Shown one piece after another: positions 55,169 to 63,699 of a stretch of 64,000 nt of DNA. Within the stretch, counting starts at the first letter, position 1. Every line of letters starts with the position of its first letter. The DNA is from Rhodopseudomonas palustris. Lineage in GTDB: Bacteria; Pseudomonadota; Alphaproteobacteria; Rhizobiales; Xanthobacteraceae. Made by a program: the position numbers and the translations under genes. The notes below the pieces were generated by a model. The model did not search any database. It had not been told where the DNA came from and saw nothing but the letters and a program-made list of their open reading frames with translations. Where the stretch lies: assembly GCA_016215605.1 (NCBI GenBank), contig JACRJB010000067.1:1-64000 (forward strand). The letters run 5' to 3'.

Positions 55169-56638
55169 TTGGCATCGGACATCAGCTTCGCAACCGCCAC
55201 CGAACTCAGCGCCGCGCTGAAGGCAAAGAAGGTCTCTGCCGTCGAACTGGCGCAGGACGCCATCGCCCGCATCGAGCGCCATGACGACAAGATCAATGCG
55301 ATCTGCGTGCGCGACTTCGACCGGGCGCTGCAGACCGCGCGCGCCGCCGACCTCGCGCTGTCGCGCGGCGGACGCGGCGCGCTGCTCGGCATTCCGATGA
55401 CGGTCAAGGAGAGCTTCAACGTCGCCGGGCTGCCGACGACATGGGGCTTCGTCCCGCAGAAAGATTTCATCGCTCAGACCGACGCGCTGGCGATCGAGCG
55501 GGTCAAGGCCGCCGGCGGCGTGATTCTGGGCAAGACCAACGTGCCGGTCGCACTCGGCGACTGGCAGAGCTACAACGAGATCTACGGCATCACCAACAAT
55601 CCGTTCGATCTCGGCCGCACGCCCGGCGGATCGTCCGGCGGATCGTCGGCGGCGCTGGCTGCCGGCTTCGGCGCGCTATCGCTCGGCTCGGACATCGGCG
55701 GCTCGCTTCGCGTGCCGGCGCATTATTGCGGCGTCTATGCGCACAAGCCGACCTTCGCGCTGTGCCCGGCGCGCGGCCACACCCCGCCGCCGCTGCCGCC
55801 GCTGCCGTCCAACCGCGATCTCTCGGTGATCGGGCCGATGGCGCGCTCGGCCGCCGATCTCGCGCTGCTGCTCGAAGTGATGGCCGGCCCCGATCCGAGC
55901 TTCGACGGCATCGGCTACAAGCTCGCTTTGCCGGCGCCGCGGCACAGCGCGCTGAAGGATTTCCGCGTGCTGCTGCTCGACAGCCACCCGCTGCTGCCGA
56001 CCGGCGCCAGCGTGCGCGGCGCGATCGAGACGCTGGCTTCAGGATTGATCAAGGCCGGCGTCAGCGTCACCCGGCAATCGCCGCTGCTGCCCGATCTCGC
56101 CGAAACCTCACGGGTCTATATGCGGATGCTGCTGTCGTTCCTCGCGGCCAGCTTCGCGCCGGAGATCTATGCCGGTGCGCAAGCCGCCGCGGCGCAGCTC
56201 GCCCCCAGCGACGACAGCCTCGCCGCCGAGCGGCTGCGCGGCATCGTGCTCAGCCACCGCGACTGGCTGATCGCCGACGGCCGCCGCATCGGCCTGCGCG
56301 CGCAATGGAGCGAACTGTTCAAATCGTTCGACGCGGTGATCTGTCCGCTGATGCCGACGCCGGCCTATCCGCACGATCATCACGAGCCGCAGGAAGAGCG
56401 CCGCATCCTGATCGACGGCCGGCCGCATCCTTACGTCGATCAGTTGGTGTGGCCCGGCATCGCGACGCTGCCCGGCCTGCCCGCGACCGCGCTGCCGATC
56501 GCGATGTCCGACGACGGCCTGCCGATCGGCGTGCAGATCGTCGGCCCCTGGCTCGAAGACTACACGCCGCTGAAACTCGCGGAGCTGATCGAGCGCGAGT
56601 TCGGCGGCTTCACGCCGCCGAAGGCGTTCGTCGACTGA
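55169..56638 (+). CDS. amidase signature enzyme
   Basis: A 489-residue amidase. The Ser-cisSer-Lys triad is readable as Lys80 (TVKESF), cis-Ser155 (GGSSGGSSAA) and nucleophile Ser179 (GSDIGGSLR). It hydrolyses an amide to acid and ammonia; substrate unknown. The start is TTG at 55169, with GGAG about 8 nt upstream. It is followed by a convergent alcohol dehydrogenase only 6 nt away. It is divergent from the HiPIP gene, with no obvious functional link. It is not GatA-like in context, since gatB/gatC are absent. Confidence 0.9.
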   Translation: MASDISFATATELSAALKAKKVSAVELAQDAIARIERHDDKINAICVRDFDRALQTARAADLALSRGGRGALLGIPMTVKESFNVAGLPTTWGFVPQKDFIAQTDALAIERVKAAGGVILGKTNVPVALGDWQSYNEIYGITNNPFDLGRTPGGSSGGSSAALAAGFGALSLGSDIGGSLRVPAHYCGVYAHKPTFALCPARGHTPPPLPPLPSNRDLSVIGPMARSAADLALLLEVMAGPDPSFDGIGYKLALPAPRHSALKDFRVLLLDSHPLLPTGASVRGAIETLASGLIKAGVSVTRQSPLLPDLAETSRVYMRMLLSFLAASFAPEIYAGAQAAAAQLAPSDDSLAAERLRGIVLSHRDWLIADGRRIGLRAQWSELFKSFDAVICPLMPTPAYPHDHHEPQEERRILIDGRPHPYVDQLVWPGIATLPGLPATALPIAMSDDGLPIGVQIVGPWLEDYTPLKLAELIEREFGGFTPPKAFVD

Positions 56639-56644
56639 TCGCCT

Positions 56645-57733
56645 CTACGCGTCGAACATGATCACGCTGCGCACGGTCTTGCCGGCCTTCATCGCAGCGA
56701 AGCCGTCGTTGATCTCGGCCAGCGTCAGCTTGGCCGAGATCCAGTCTTCGAGATGCAGCCGGCCGCGCAGATAGAAGTCGACCAGCCGTGGCATGTCGAC
56801 GCGAAAGTGGTTCGACCCCATCGACGAGCCCTGAATGCGGCGCTCGCGCAGGAAGTCGAAGCCGTGCAGTTCGATCTTCTGGCCGAACGGAATCATGCCG
56901 ACGATGGTGGCGGTGCCGCCGGGCGCCAGCATCGCGAACGCCTGCTCGGCGGTTTCCTTGCGGCCGAGCACTTCGAACGCATGGTGGACGCCGCCCTTGG
57001 TGAGTTCGCGCACCTGCTGCACGACGTCGCCATTGGCCGGATCGACCACGTCGGTCGCGCCCAGCTTGGTGGCAAGCTGCAGCTTGGCCGGATTGGTGTC
57101 GATCGCGATGATGCGGCCGGCACCGGCGATCTCCGCGCCATTGATAGCAGCCATGCCGACGCCGCCGCAGCCGATCACCGCGACGGTTTCGCCGGGCGCA
57201 ACCTTCGCGGTGTTGGCGACCGCGCCGTAGCCGGTGATCACGCCGCAGCCGATCAGCGCCGCGAGATCGAGCGGCATGTCGCGGCGGATTTTGACGATCG
57301 CGTTTTCGTGCACCAGCATCTGCTCGGCGAAGGACGACAGGTTGAGGAACTGGTGCAGCTTCTCGGAGCGCCCCCACGACAGCCGGTTCGACGCGCCGGG
57401 CGGCAATTTCACGGTGGTGTCTGTGCAGAGCACGGGACGTCCGGTCGAGCAGTTGTCGCAGGTGCCGCAGAACACGGACAGACACGTCACGACGTGATCG
57501 CCGGGCTGCACATAGCTGACGTCGGAGCCGACCTGCTCGACGATCCCGGCCGACTCGTGGCCGAGCACGGCGGGCAGCGGGTGCGGATACAGGCCTTCCA
57601 TGAAGTGCAGATCGGAGTGGCACAGGCCGGCCACCGCCGTGCGGATCAGCACCTCGCGCGGGCCGGGCTTCGGCACGCTGACATCCTCGATAAGCAGCGG
57701 CTTGTTGACTTCGTGCAGAACGGCGGCCTTCAT
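56645..57733 (-). CDS. zinc-dependent alcohol dehydrogenase
   Basis: A 362-residue medium-chain dehydrogenase. Catalytic zinc ligands Cys38 (GLCHSD) and His59-Glu60 (GHE), structural zinc Cys89, 92, 95 and 103 (CGTCDNC...C), and NAD-binding VIGCGGVGMAAINGA. It resembles class III-type or aryl/alkyl alcohol dehydrogenases. The ATG at 57733 is preceded by AACAAGGGAAACGCC, the leader that recurs in the 46.2-46.8 kb repeat block. It follows the AidB-like acyl-CoA dehydrogenase on the same strand, separated by a family-B repeat. Confidence 0.92.
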   Translation of the reverse strand: MKAAVLHEVNKPLLIEDVSVPKPGPREVLIRTAVAGLCHSDLHFMEGLYPHPLPAVLGHESAGIVEQVGSDVSYVQPGDHVVTCLSVFCGTCDNCSTGRPVLCTDTTVKLPPGASNRLSWGRSEKLHQFLNLSSFAEQMLVHENAIVKIRRDMPLDLAALIGCGVITGYGAVANTAKVAPGETVAVIGCGGVGMAAINGAEIAGAGRIIAIDTNPAKLQLATKLGATDVVDPANGDVVQQVRELTKGGVHHAFEVLGRKETAEQAFAMLAPGGTATIVGMIPFGQKIELHGFDFLRERRIQGSSMGSNHFRVDMPRLVDFYLRGRLHLEDWISAKLTLAEINDGFAAMKAGKTVRSVIMFDA

Positions 57734-57798
57734 CGGCGTTTCCCTTGTTGGTTGTTGGTTGTTTTTTGATGTCTCGATCGATCCGTCCGGCATCTCCT

Positions 57799-57879
57799 CG
57801 TCATTGCGAGCCGAAGGCAAGCAATCCAGCTCCGTGCGCTGCGGCCTTGGATTGCTTCGTCGCTTCGTTCCTCGCAATG
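57799..57879. repeat. palindromic repeat, family B
   Basis: Runs from CGTCATTGCGAGCCGAAGG to CTTCGTTCCTCGCAATGC. It lies between the alcohol and acyl-CoA dehydrogenase genes, and is related to the copy inside hpaR. Confidence 0.8.
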
Positions 57880-57904
57880 CCGGGGTGACGCCTTGCAATC
57901 AACG

Positions 57905-59692
57905 CTACGCTGTCAGCAATGACGCGATGTCCTCCATCGTTGCGTTGCGGTCGCCGAGCAAATGGTCGGCGATGGCGAGTTCGAGCCGACCGTCCTGACG
58001 CGCGAACGGGTCGGGCTGATACAGCCGATGCTCGACAACTAATCGCGACAGCAGCGCGCGTCGCGCATCGCCGCGCATTGCCTCGATCTTGGTGCCTTCC
58101 CACGCCAGCGAAACCGCGCTGGCGACGTGATACAGCGAGCTGGTGGCGCGGCGGGCGTCGGCTTCGTTCTCGGCATGGCCGGCGACGTCGCGGGCGAAGC
58201 CGATCGCGCGGTCGATCAGGCCCCGCAAACGGTCGCTCCAGGCTTGAGGCAAACCTGTGGCATCGTCCAGCCGCGCATGCAGGTCGGCGCCGAGTGCCGC
58301 GTCCGCGCCGTGACGGCCGACGGCGCGCTTGAGTGCATCGAGCGCGACGATATTACCGGTGCCCTCCCAGATCGAACCGAGGTGAGCGTCGCGCAACAGC
58401 CTCGCAGTCGCGAATTCCTCGACGTAGCCGATACCGCCTCGCATTTCCAACGCGTCGCCGCAGACCTTGCGAGCATCGCGGGTGGCGCGGAACTTGAGAG
58501 TCGGTGTCAAGATGCGCAGCAGCGCGGCGGCGTCCTGGCTGCCGGCTTCGGCGCGGTCGAGCGCGTCGGCGGTGAGGAAGCTGATCGACATCGCCTGCTC
58601 GGTCGGCAGCAGAATCTTCATCAGTTGGCGTCGCGCCAGCGGCAGGTCGACGATGCGCTGACCGAACACTACGCGGTTCTTCGCCACGGTGATCGCGTCG
58701 TGCCAGGCGCGGCGCATCAGCGCGGTCGACTTGACGCCGTTCGAGAGTCGCGACGAGTTGACCATCTCGGCCATCTGCACGAAGCCGCGGTCGAGCTTGC
58801 CGACCGCATAGGCGATCGCGCCTTCGAGCTTGATCTCGCCGGAGGCCATCGAGCGTGTACCAAGCTTGTCCTTCAGCCGCACGATCCGATAGTTATTTGG
58901 GGTGCCGTCGTCGAGAAAGCGCGGCATCAGGAACAGGCCGACGCCGCGCGTCCCGGGGCCGGCGCCCTGCGGCCGCGCCAACAGCATCACCACTTTGGCG
59001 TCGGCGTTGGAGCAGAACCATTTCTCGCCGTACAACCGGAAGTGATCGCCGTCCGGCACGGCGACGGTCGTCAGCGTGCCGACGTCGGAGCCGCCTTCCT
59101 TCTCGGTCATGAACTGACCGCCCTGGGTCAGCTTCGCCATGTCGGTCTGGGTCAGGCCGTCGAGATATTTCGCCTTCAGGTCGTCGCTGCCGAATTTCGA
59201 CAGCAGCTTGGCGCAGCCGTCGGTGACGTTGATCGGGCAGCCCATGCCGAATTCGGTTTCGTTGAACAGCAGCGTGAAGGCATGCTTGGCGGTGACCGGA
59301 TAGACGTCCGGCCAGCCCATGATGCCCTTGCGGTGCGACAGCGCGTGGATGCCGAAGCTGCCGAACGCGGCGTTCTCGAGTTCGCGATAGGCCGGGTGAT
59401 ACTCGACATATTGCGCGTCGCGGCCGAAGCGGTCGCGCTGATGCAGGATCGGCGTGTGGCGATCGGCGAGCCGCGCGCATTCGTCGAGCGGACCGCCGGC
59501 GAGTGCGCCGAGCCGGTCGAGATGCGGTTCGATATGCGCGACGAGATCTGCCGGCAGATGAATGCGCAGCAGATCGGCGAGCGACGGATCGGCGCGATAG
59601 AAGTTGAGACCGCTGGTGTCGGGCGCGATCAGATTCGCGGCATTGCCGGGTTGCGCCGCGACGGCGGCGGCTGGTGCGTGTCCTGCCCGCAT
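57905..59692 (-). CDS. AidB-like acyl-CoA dehydrogenase
   Basis: A 595-residue acyl-CoA dehydrogenase. It has an N-terminal extension (about 1-140), the FAD/substrate core (FMTEKEGGSDVGTLTT, YGEKWFCSNADA, RGGIGYVEEFATARLLRDA) and the catalytic Glu kept in IWEGTGNI. Length and motifs match the AidB/isovaleryl-CoA dehydrogenase-like group. E. coli AidB binds DNA and is linked to alkylation defence, but many relatives are plain dehydrogenases. I start at the ATG at 59692 after GAGAGG. Confidence 0.88.
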   Translation of the reverse strand: MRAGHAPAAAVAAQPGNAANLIAPDTSGLNFYRADPSLADLLRIHLPADLVAHIEPHLDRLGALAGGPLDECARLADRHTPILHQRDRFGRDAQYVEYHPAYRELENAAFGSFGIHALSHRKGIMGWPDVYPVTAKHAFTLLFNETEFGMGCPINVTDGCAKLLSKFGSDDLKAKYLDGLTQTDMAKLTQGGQFMTEKEGGSDVGTLTTVAVPDGDHFRLYGEKWFCSNADAKVVMLLARPQGAGPGTRGVGLFLMPRFLDDGTPNNYRIVRLKDKLGTRSMASGEIKLEGAIAYAVGKLDRGFVQMAEMVNSSRLSNGVKSTALMRRAWHDAITVAKNRVVFGQRIVDLPLARRQLMKILLPTEQAMSISFLTADALDRAEAGSQDAAALLRILTPTLKFRATRDARKVCGDALEMRGGIGYVEEFATARLLRDAHLGSIWEGTGNIVALDALKRAVGRHGADAALGADLHARLDDATGLPQAWSDRLRGLIDRAIGFARDVAGHAENEADARRATSSLYHVASAVSLAWEGTKIEAMRGDARRALLSRLVVEHRLYQPDPFARQDGRLELAIADHLLGDRNATMEDIASLLTA

Positions 59693-59851
59693 GTGCCTCT
59701 CTTGTTTTTGGCTCGCGGACGACGTCGAGGTCGTCCGCCCGCCGTAGTGAGCACAATGCAGGGCGAAATGGCAATCCGGCATGCGCGCCGCGGGGGCTGC
59801 GCGCAGTGCAGGTCAAGGCATCGCGGTTGCTCCGCGCCGCGGCTCGTCCAG

Positions 59852-60463
59852 TCAGCGCCCGACGGCTTGCCGCCGATGTGCCGCAGCGAGGCGCAAGCTC
59901 GCGCAGGGAACGATCAGCGCTGCGTCGCTCACCTGTTTCGCCAGCCGGGTCTGCTTCCAATCGATGGGCGACGGTTCGAACGCGTAGCCGGTCTTGCGCG
60001 CCAGCGCGATCATCCGTGTGTTCGACCGCAGCGTGTCGGCATAAAGCCGCGTCGCGCCGCGTGCCGCACCACGGCATTCGAGATTGGCGAGCAGCGCCGC
60101 GCCGATCCCCTGTCCGTGCCAGCGATCGAGCACCGAGACGCCGAATTCGATGGCGTCATCCTCGCCGTGATGAGCATAGCGGAGTTCTCCGATCACGGCG
60201 GCGCCCGCGTCGGATGCGGCGAGGGCCAGCACCGTGAAGGCGTCGTCCTGTCCCGGCCGCACGAACCGCGCCAGCTGCGTCTCCGGCAGTTCCGGCGCCG
60301 CGCCCATCAGGCGGTTGTAGCGTGAAGACGGCGACAGCGCGCGGAAGTAGCCTTGCAGCGCTGCGGCGTCGCCGGGGCCGGCGAAGCGCAGCGTCAGGTG
60401 AGCGCCGGAGCGCAGCCGCAGCGTATCGGTGGCGCGGTCGGGATCGTCGAGATCGAACGCCAT
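59852..60463 (-). CDS. GNAT-family N-acetyltransferase
   Basis: A 203-residue GNAT protein. The acetyl-CoA pyrophosphate-binding motif is VSVLDRWHGQGIGAALLANLE (Q-x-x-G-x-G/A), with the preceding beta strand ELRYAHHGEDDAIEFG. Substrate unknown. It ends with a basic tail (LRLAAAHRRQAVGR). It is followed 27 nt upstream on the minus strand by a DUF1127 gene, so the two are probably co-transcribed. Confidence 0.85.
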   Translation of the reverse strand: MAFDLDDPDRATDTLRLRSGAHLTLRFAGPGDAAALQGYFRALSPSSRYNRLMGAAPELPETQLARFVRPGQDDAFTVLALAASDAGAAVIGELRYAHHGEDDAIEFGVSVLDRWHGQGIGAALLANLECRGAARGATRLYADTLRSNTRMIALARKTGYAFEPSPIDWKQTRLAKQVSDAALIVPCASLRLAAAHRRQAVGR

Positions 60464-60490
60464 GGCCGGACTCCCGGGTCTGCCGCCGTC

Positions 60491-60697
60491 TCAGGACCGC
60501 CAGAACGGCTTCTCGGCCTCGTAGAGCATCTCGCCCCACGACAGACCGATATCGTGCAGGTCGCGTTCGCTCAGCCGCGCCAGCCCGGCGCGCTCGCGGC
60601 TGCGGTTGCGCCACAGCAGCCAAGTGTCGCGAAGCGCCGACAGCAGACCGCTCTGACCATGATGATTTATCATCGACGGATGGGTGCAGGTGGACAT
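60491..60697 (-). CDS. small DUF1127 protein
   Basis: A 68-residue basic protein with the C-terminal DUF1127 pattern (LWRNRSRERAGLARLSERDLHDIGLSWGEM). I choose the second ATG, at 60697, because GGAGG lies 5 nt before it; longer starts at 60700 and 60709 are possible. DUF1127 proteins are common in alphaproteobacteria, and some act in RNA turnover or phosphate and carbon adaptation. It is divergent from a LysR gene. Confidence 0.85.
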   Translation of the reverse strand: MSTCTHPSMINHHGQSGLLSALRDTWLLWRNRSRERAGLARLSERDLHDIGLSWGEMLYEAEKPFWRS

Positions 60698-60811
60698 CAT
60701 CGCCTCCATAAATTAGCCTATGGCAAAAATATCGGTGCGGACGGGACGACTGACAAACGACATTGCATCCCGCCTTGCATGAGACAAACTCATGAACGAG
60801 GGAGCGTCCCG

Positions 60812-61720
60812 ATGGCCCGGCTGCCGTCGCTGAACGGGCTCCGCGCCTTCGAGGCGGCGGCGCGGCATCTCAGTTTCACGCTCGCCGCGGCCGAACTGAA
60901 CGTGACGCAGACCGCGATCAGCCATCAGATCAAGCGGCTCGAACAGGAGCTCGGCGTGAAGCTGTTCGTGCGGCAGAACCGGGCGCTGACGCTGACGCCG
61001 CAGGCGCGCGACTACCTGCCCGGCATCCGCGCCGCCTTCAACGATCTACGGCTGGCGACCGACCGGCTGCTGCGCAAGGACAACGATCGCGTCCTCACCG
61101 TCAGCACGCTGTCGTCGCTGGCGGCGAAATGGCTGCTGCCGCGGCTGTCGGCGTTTCAGGAGGCGCACACCGGCATCGACGTGCGCATCACCACCTCGAC
61201 CGCGCTGGTCGACTTCGCCAAGGACGACGTCGATGCGGCGATCCGCTACGGCCGCGGCCGATGGCCGGGGCTGCGCGCCGACTGGCTGATGGCCGACCAA
61301 TTGTTTCCGGTGTGCAGCCCGGCGCTGCTCACCGGCGGCCGGCCTCTCGCCTGCCCGCAGGACCTCGCCGAGCACACTTTGCTGCACACCAGCGGCGGCT
61401 ATGACGACGACTGGCGGCTGTGGCTCACCGCTGCCGGACTGCCACCCGACGTCTCGAAACTGCCGGGCCTCACCTTCGACATGACCTTCATGACGGTGCA
61501 GGCCGCGATCGACGGGCTCGGCGTCGCGATCGGCCGCACCTCCTATGTCGAGACCGACATCGCCAAGGGGCGATTGGTGGTGCCGTTCAAGATCGCATTG
61601 CCGGACGAATGGGGATTCTATCTGGTGTCACCATTGGCCAGCGCAGATTCGCCGAAGCTGACGGCGTTCCGGCAATGGCTGATCGCCACCACCAGCGGCA
61701 AAGCCGGAGACAAGCGATGA
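60812..61720 (+). CDS. LysR-family regulator, GcvA-like
   Basis: A 302-residue LysR protein beginning MARLPSLNGLRAFEAAARHLSFTLAAAEL, the N-terminus typical of GcvA-type regulators, followed by QTAISHQIKRLEQELGVKLF and an effector domain. GGGAG lies about 8 nt before the ATG. It is divergent from the DUF1127 gene, and its stop overlaps the cinA-like start by four bases (ATGA), so the pair is translationally coupled. No glycine-cleavage gene is near; the target is unknown. Confidence 0.9.
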   Translation: MARLPSLNGLRAFEAAARHLSFTLAAAELNVTQTAISHQIKRLEQELGVKLFVRQNRALTLTPQARDYLPGIRAAFNDLRLATDRLLRKDNDRVLTVSTLSSLAAKWLLPRLSAFQEAHTGIDVRITTSTALVDFAKDDVDAAIRYGRGRWPGLRADWLMADQLFPVCSPALLTGGRPLACPQDLAEHTLLHTSGGYDDDWRLWLTAAGLPPDVSKLPGLTFDMTFMTVQAAIDGLGVAIGRTSYVETDIAKGRLVVPFKIALPDEWGFYLVSPLASADSPKLTAFRQWLIATTSGKAGDKR

Positions 61721-62214
61721 TGAAGGATCTCGTCCCCCTCGCCGAAAAGGTCGCTCTGCGGCTGATCGCGCAGAAGCAGACCATTGCGGTCGCGGAATCG
61801 TCGACCGGCGGGCTGATCGCGGCAGCGCTGCTCGCTGTGCCCGGCGCCTCCGCGTATTTCCTCGGCTCGGCCGTAGTCTACACCCGCGAGGCCCGGCGCA
61901 TCCTGATGGATATTCCGGATGCCGCCATGAAGGTCGAGGGCGTGCGCTCGTCGTCCGAGCCTTATGCCGAGCTGCTGGCGAGGCAGATCCGCGGCCGGCT
62001 CGGCGCCGACTGGGCGCTGTCGGAGACCGGCGCCGCCGGCCCCGGCGGCAATCGCTACGGCGACGCCGCCGGCCACACCTGCATCGCGGTCGCCGGGCCA
62101 GCCCATGCGGTGATGACGCTGGAGACGGCGAGCGCCGACCGGCTCGACAACATGCACGTGTTCGCTTCGACCGCGCTGACGTTTCTGCTGCACACGATGG
62201 CGCAGCAGTCCTGA
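61717..62214 (+). CDS. CinA C-terminal domain protein (NMN amidohydrolase type)
   Basis: A 165-residue protein matching the CinA C-terminal (PncC) domain: VAESSTGGLIAAALLAVPGASAYFLGSAVVYT and SETGAAGPGGNRYGDAAGHTCIAV. PncC deamidates nicotinamide mononucleotide in NAD salvage. It starts inside the LysR stop codon (ATGA); a second ATG follows at 61720. It is a stand-alone domain without the N-terminal MoaB-like part. A family-B repeat follows. Confidence 0.9.
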   Translation: MMKDLVPLAEKVALRLIAQKQTIAVAESSTGGLIAAALLAVPGASAYFLGSAVVYTREARRILMDIPDAAMKVEGVRSSSEPYAELLARQIRGRLGADWALSETGAAGPGGNRYGDAAGHTCIAVAGPAHAVMTLETASADRLDNMHVFASTALTFLLHTMAQQS

Positions 62215-62274
62215 AGTGTCAGATCAGCGCCGCAGGGCAACAAAGAGGCCGTGATTGCATCGATGATCTCTCCC

Positions 62275-62356
62275 CGTCATTGCGAGCGAAGCGAAGCAAT
62301 CCAGAAGCGCCGTGGTCGGCGCTGGATTGCTTCGTCGCTTCGCTCCTCGCAATGAC
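62275..62356. repeat. palindromic repeat, family B
   Basis: Runs from CGTCATTGCGAGCGAAGCG to CGCTCCTCGCAATGAC, a well-preserved copy between cinA-like and crcB genes. Confidence 0.85.
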
Positions 62357-62392
62357 AGAGAGGAGTCGCCTCGCTCACAATTACGGTCGGGC

Positions 62393-62767
62393 CTATGTAA
62401 CCGCGCGGATCAGGGCCATGCCGGCGAACAGGCCGGCGATCGCCAGCACCACCGAGCCGATCACGTAGAGCGCCGCAAGGCCCAGCGCGCCGCGCTCGTA
62501 CAGCAGCGCGGCATCGAGCGAGAACGCCGAGAAGGTGGTGTAGCCGCCGAGGATGCCGGTCATCAGGAACAGCCGGACGTTCTGCGACGAGCCGCCCTTG
62601 AAGGCGAAATAGCCGGCGATCAGGCCCATCACCAGCGAGCCCGACACGTTGATGAAAAAGGTGTGATACGGAAACGCGGTGCCCAGCATCCGTCCGCTGA
62701 CAGTGTTGATGAAGTGGCGAAACATCGCCCCGAGCCCGCCACCAAAGAACACCAGCAGATATGTCAT
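62393..62767 (-). CDS. crcB: CrcB/Fluc fluoride channel
   Basis: A 124-residue four-TM protein of the Fluc family: GGGLGAMFRHF, INVSGSLVMGLIAGYF with the conserved Asn, GGYTTFSAFSLD with the conserved Phe and Ser/Thr track. It exports fluoride as a dual-topology dimer. The ATG at 62767 is at the family start. No fluoride riboswitch could be recognised in its leader. It follows sodB and its terminator on the same strand. Confidence 0.92.
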   Translation of the reverse strand: MTYLLVFFGGGLGAMFRHFINTVSGRMLGTAFPYHTFFINVSGSLVMGLIAGYFAFKGGSSQNVRLFLMTGILGGYTTFSAFSLDAALLYERGALGLAALYVIGSVVLAIAGLFAGMALIRAVT

Positions 62768-62853
62768 TTCGTTTGTCTCCGTGTCGCGCGAGGCCGGCGC
62801 GCCGTTGTGCCGCAGCCGCGCGGGTCGGGCAAGAGTCGTCGCGGACAAAAACA

Positions 62854-62879
62854 AAAGGCGGCCGTTGCCGGCCGCCTTT
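62854..62879 (-). terminator. rho-independent terminator of sodB
   Basis: Arms AAAGGCGGCC / GGCCGCCTTT with a 6-nt loop. On the minus strand TTTTGTTTTTG follows, so it ends the sodB transcript about 50 nt after the stop. Confidence 0.85.
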
Positions 62880-62926
62880 CGATTACCAAATCGTGAACGC
62901 GCGAGCGCGATCAGGCCTTAACGCGA

Positions 62927-63523
62927 TCAGGCCTTGGAGTACAACTCCTCGACGTATTCCCAGTTGATGAGATTGTCGACGAAGGCCTTGAGATAGTCGG
63001 GACGACGGTTGCGATAGTCGATGTAGTAGGAGTGCTCCCAAACGTCGACGCCGAGGATCGGGGTGGCGCCGTGCACCAGCGGATTCTCGCCGTTGGCGGT
63101 CTTGGAGATTTCAAGCTTGCCGTTCTTGACCGAGAGCCAGGCCCAGCCCGAACCGAACTGGCCGGCGCCGGCGGCGGCGAAATCGGCCTTGAACTTCTCG
63201 AGCCCGCCGAGGTCTTCATTGATCTTCTTTTCCAGCGCGCCCGGCAGCTTGGTGCCGCCGCCGTTCGGCTTCATCCACTTCCAGAAATGGATGTGGTTGA
63301 AGTGCTGGCCGGCGTTGTTGAACAGCGGAGCGTTCTTGCCGAACGAGCCCTTGACGATCTCCTCGAGCGACTTGCCCTCGAATTCGGTGCCCTTCAGCAG
63401 GTTGTTGCCGTTGGTGACATAGGCCTGATGATGCTTGTCGTGGTGATATTCGAGCGTTTCCTTCGACATGTACGGCTGGAGCGCGTCGTAGGCATACGGC
63501 AATTCAGGAAGCGTGAAGGTCAT
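62927..63523 (-). CDS. sodB: superoxide dismutase (Fe/Mn family, Fe type)
   Basis: A 198-residue Fe/Mn-family SOD. Metal ligands are His27 (EYHHDKHHQAY), a second His in the GQHFNHIHFWKWM stretch (about 74-83), and Asp/His in DVWEHSYYIDY (about 158-162). There is no signal peptide, so it is cytoplasmic. It converts superoxide to peroxide and oxygen. A consensus EcfG-type promoter ends about 38 nt before the start, placing it under the general stress response. A terminator follows. Confidence 0.94.
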   Translation of the reverse strand: MTFTLPELPYAYDALQPYMSKETLEYHHDKHHQAYVTNGNNLLKGTEFEGKSLEEIVKGSFGKNAPLFNNAGQHFNHIHFWKWMKPNGGGTKLPGALEKKINEDLGGLEKFKADFAAAGAGQFGSGWAWLSVKNGKLEISKTANGENPLVHGATPILGVDVWEHSYYIDYRNRRPDYLKAFVDNLINWEYVEELYSKA

Positions 63524-63560
63524 GGGTCATCATTTCCACAATGGTGGGGGACGTCGTCTT

Positions 63561-63585
63561 AACGAGCCCCCTTATAGAAGGTTCC
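63561..63585 (-). promoter_or_regulatory. EcfG-type (general stress) promoter of sodB
   Basis: On the minus strand GGAAC (63585-63581), 16 nt, then CGTT (63564-63561): a perfect match to the alphaproteobacterial EcfG consensus GGAAC-N16-CGTT. The CGTT ends 37 nt upstream of the sodB ATG, the expected distance. Confidence 0.8.
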
Positions 63586-63699
63586 GTCAGCGGACCCAAT
63601 ATCTATTCTGAATTGCAACAGTGTGTCACGACAGCGCTGCCGTAGCAAATACCTTCGCCGCCTGAACAAGTTACCGGAGCGGTGCGCCAGTGCTCCGAG

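Noticed and set aside
62768-62850. Fluoride riboswitch upstream of crcB
   Set aside because: The conserved pseudoknot sequences of crcB RNAs were not recognisable in the short leader.
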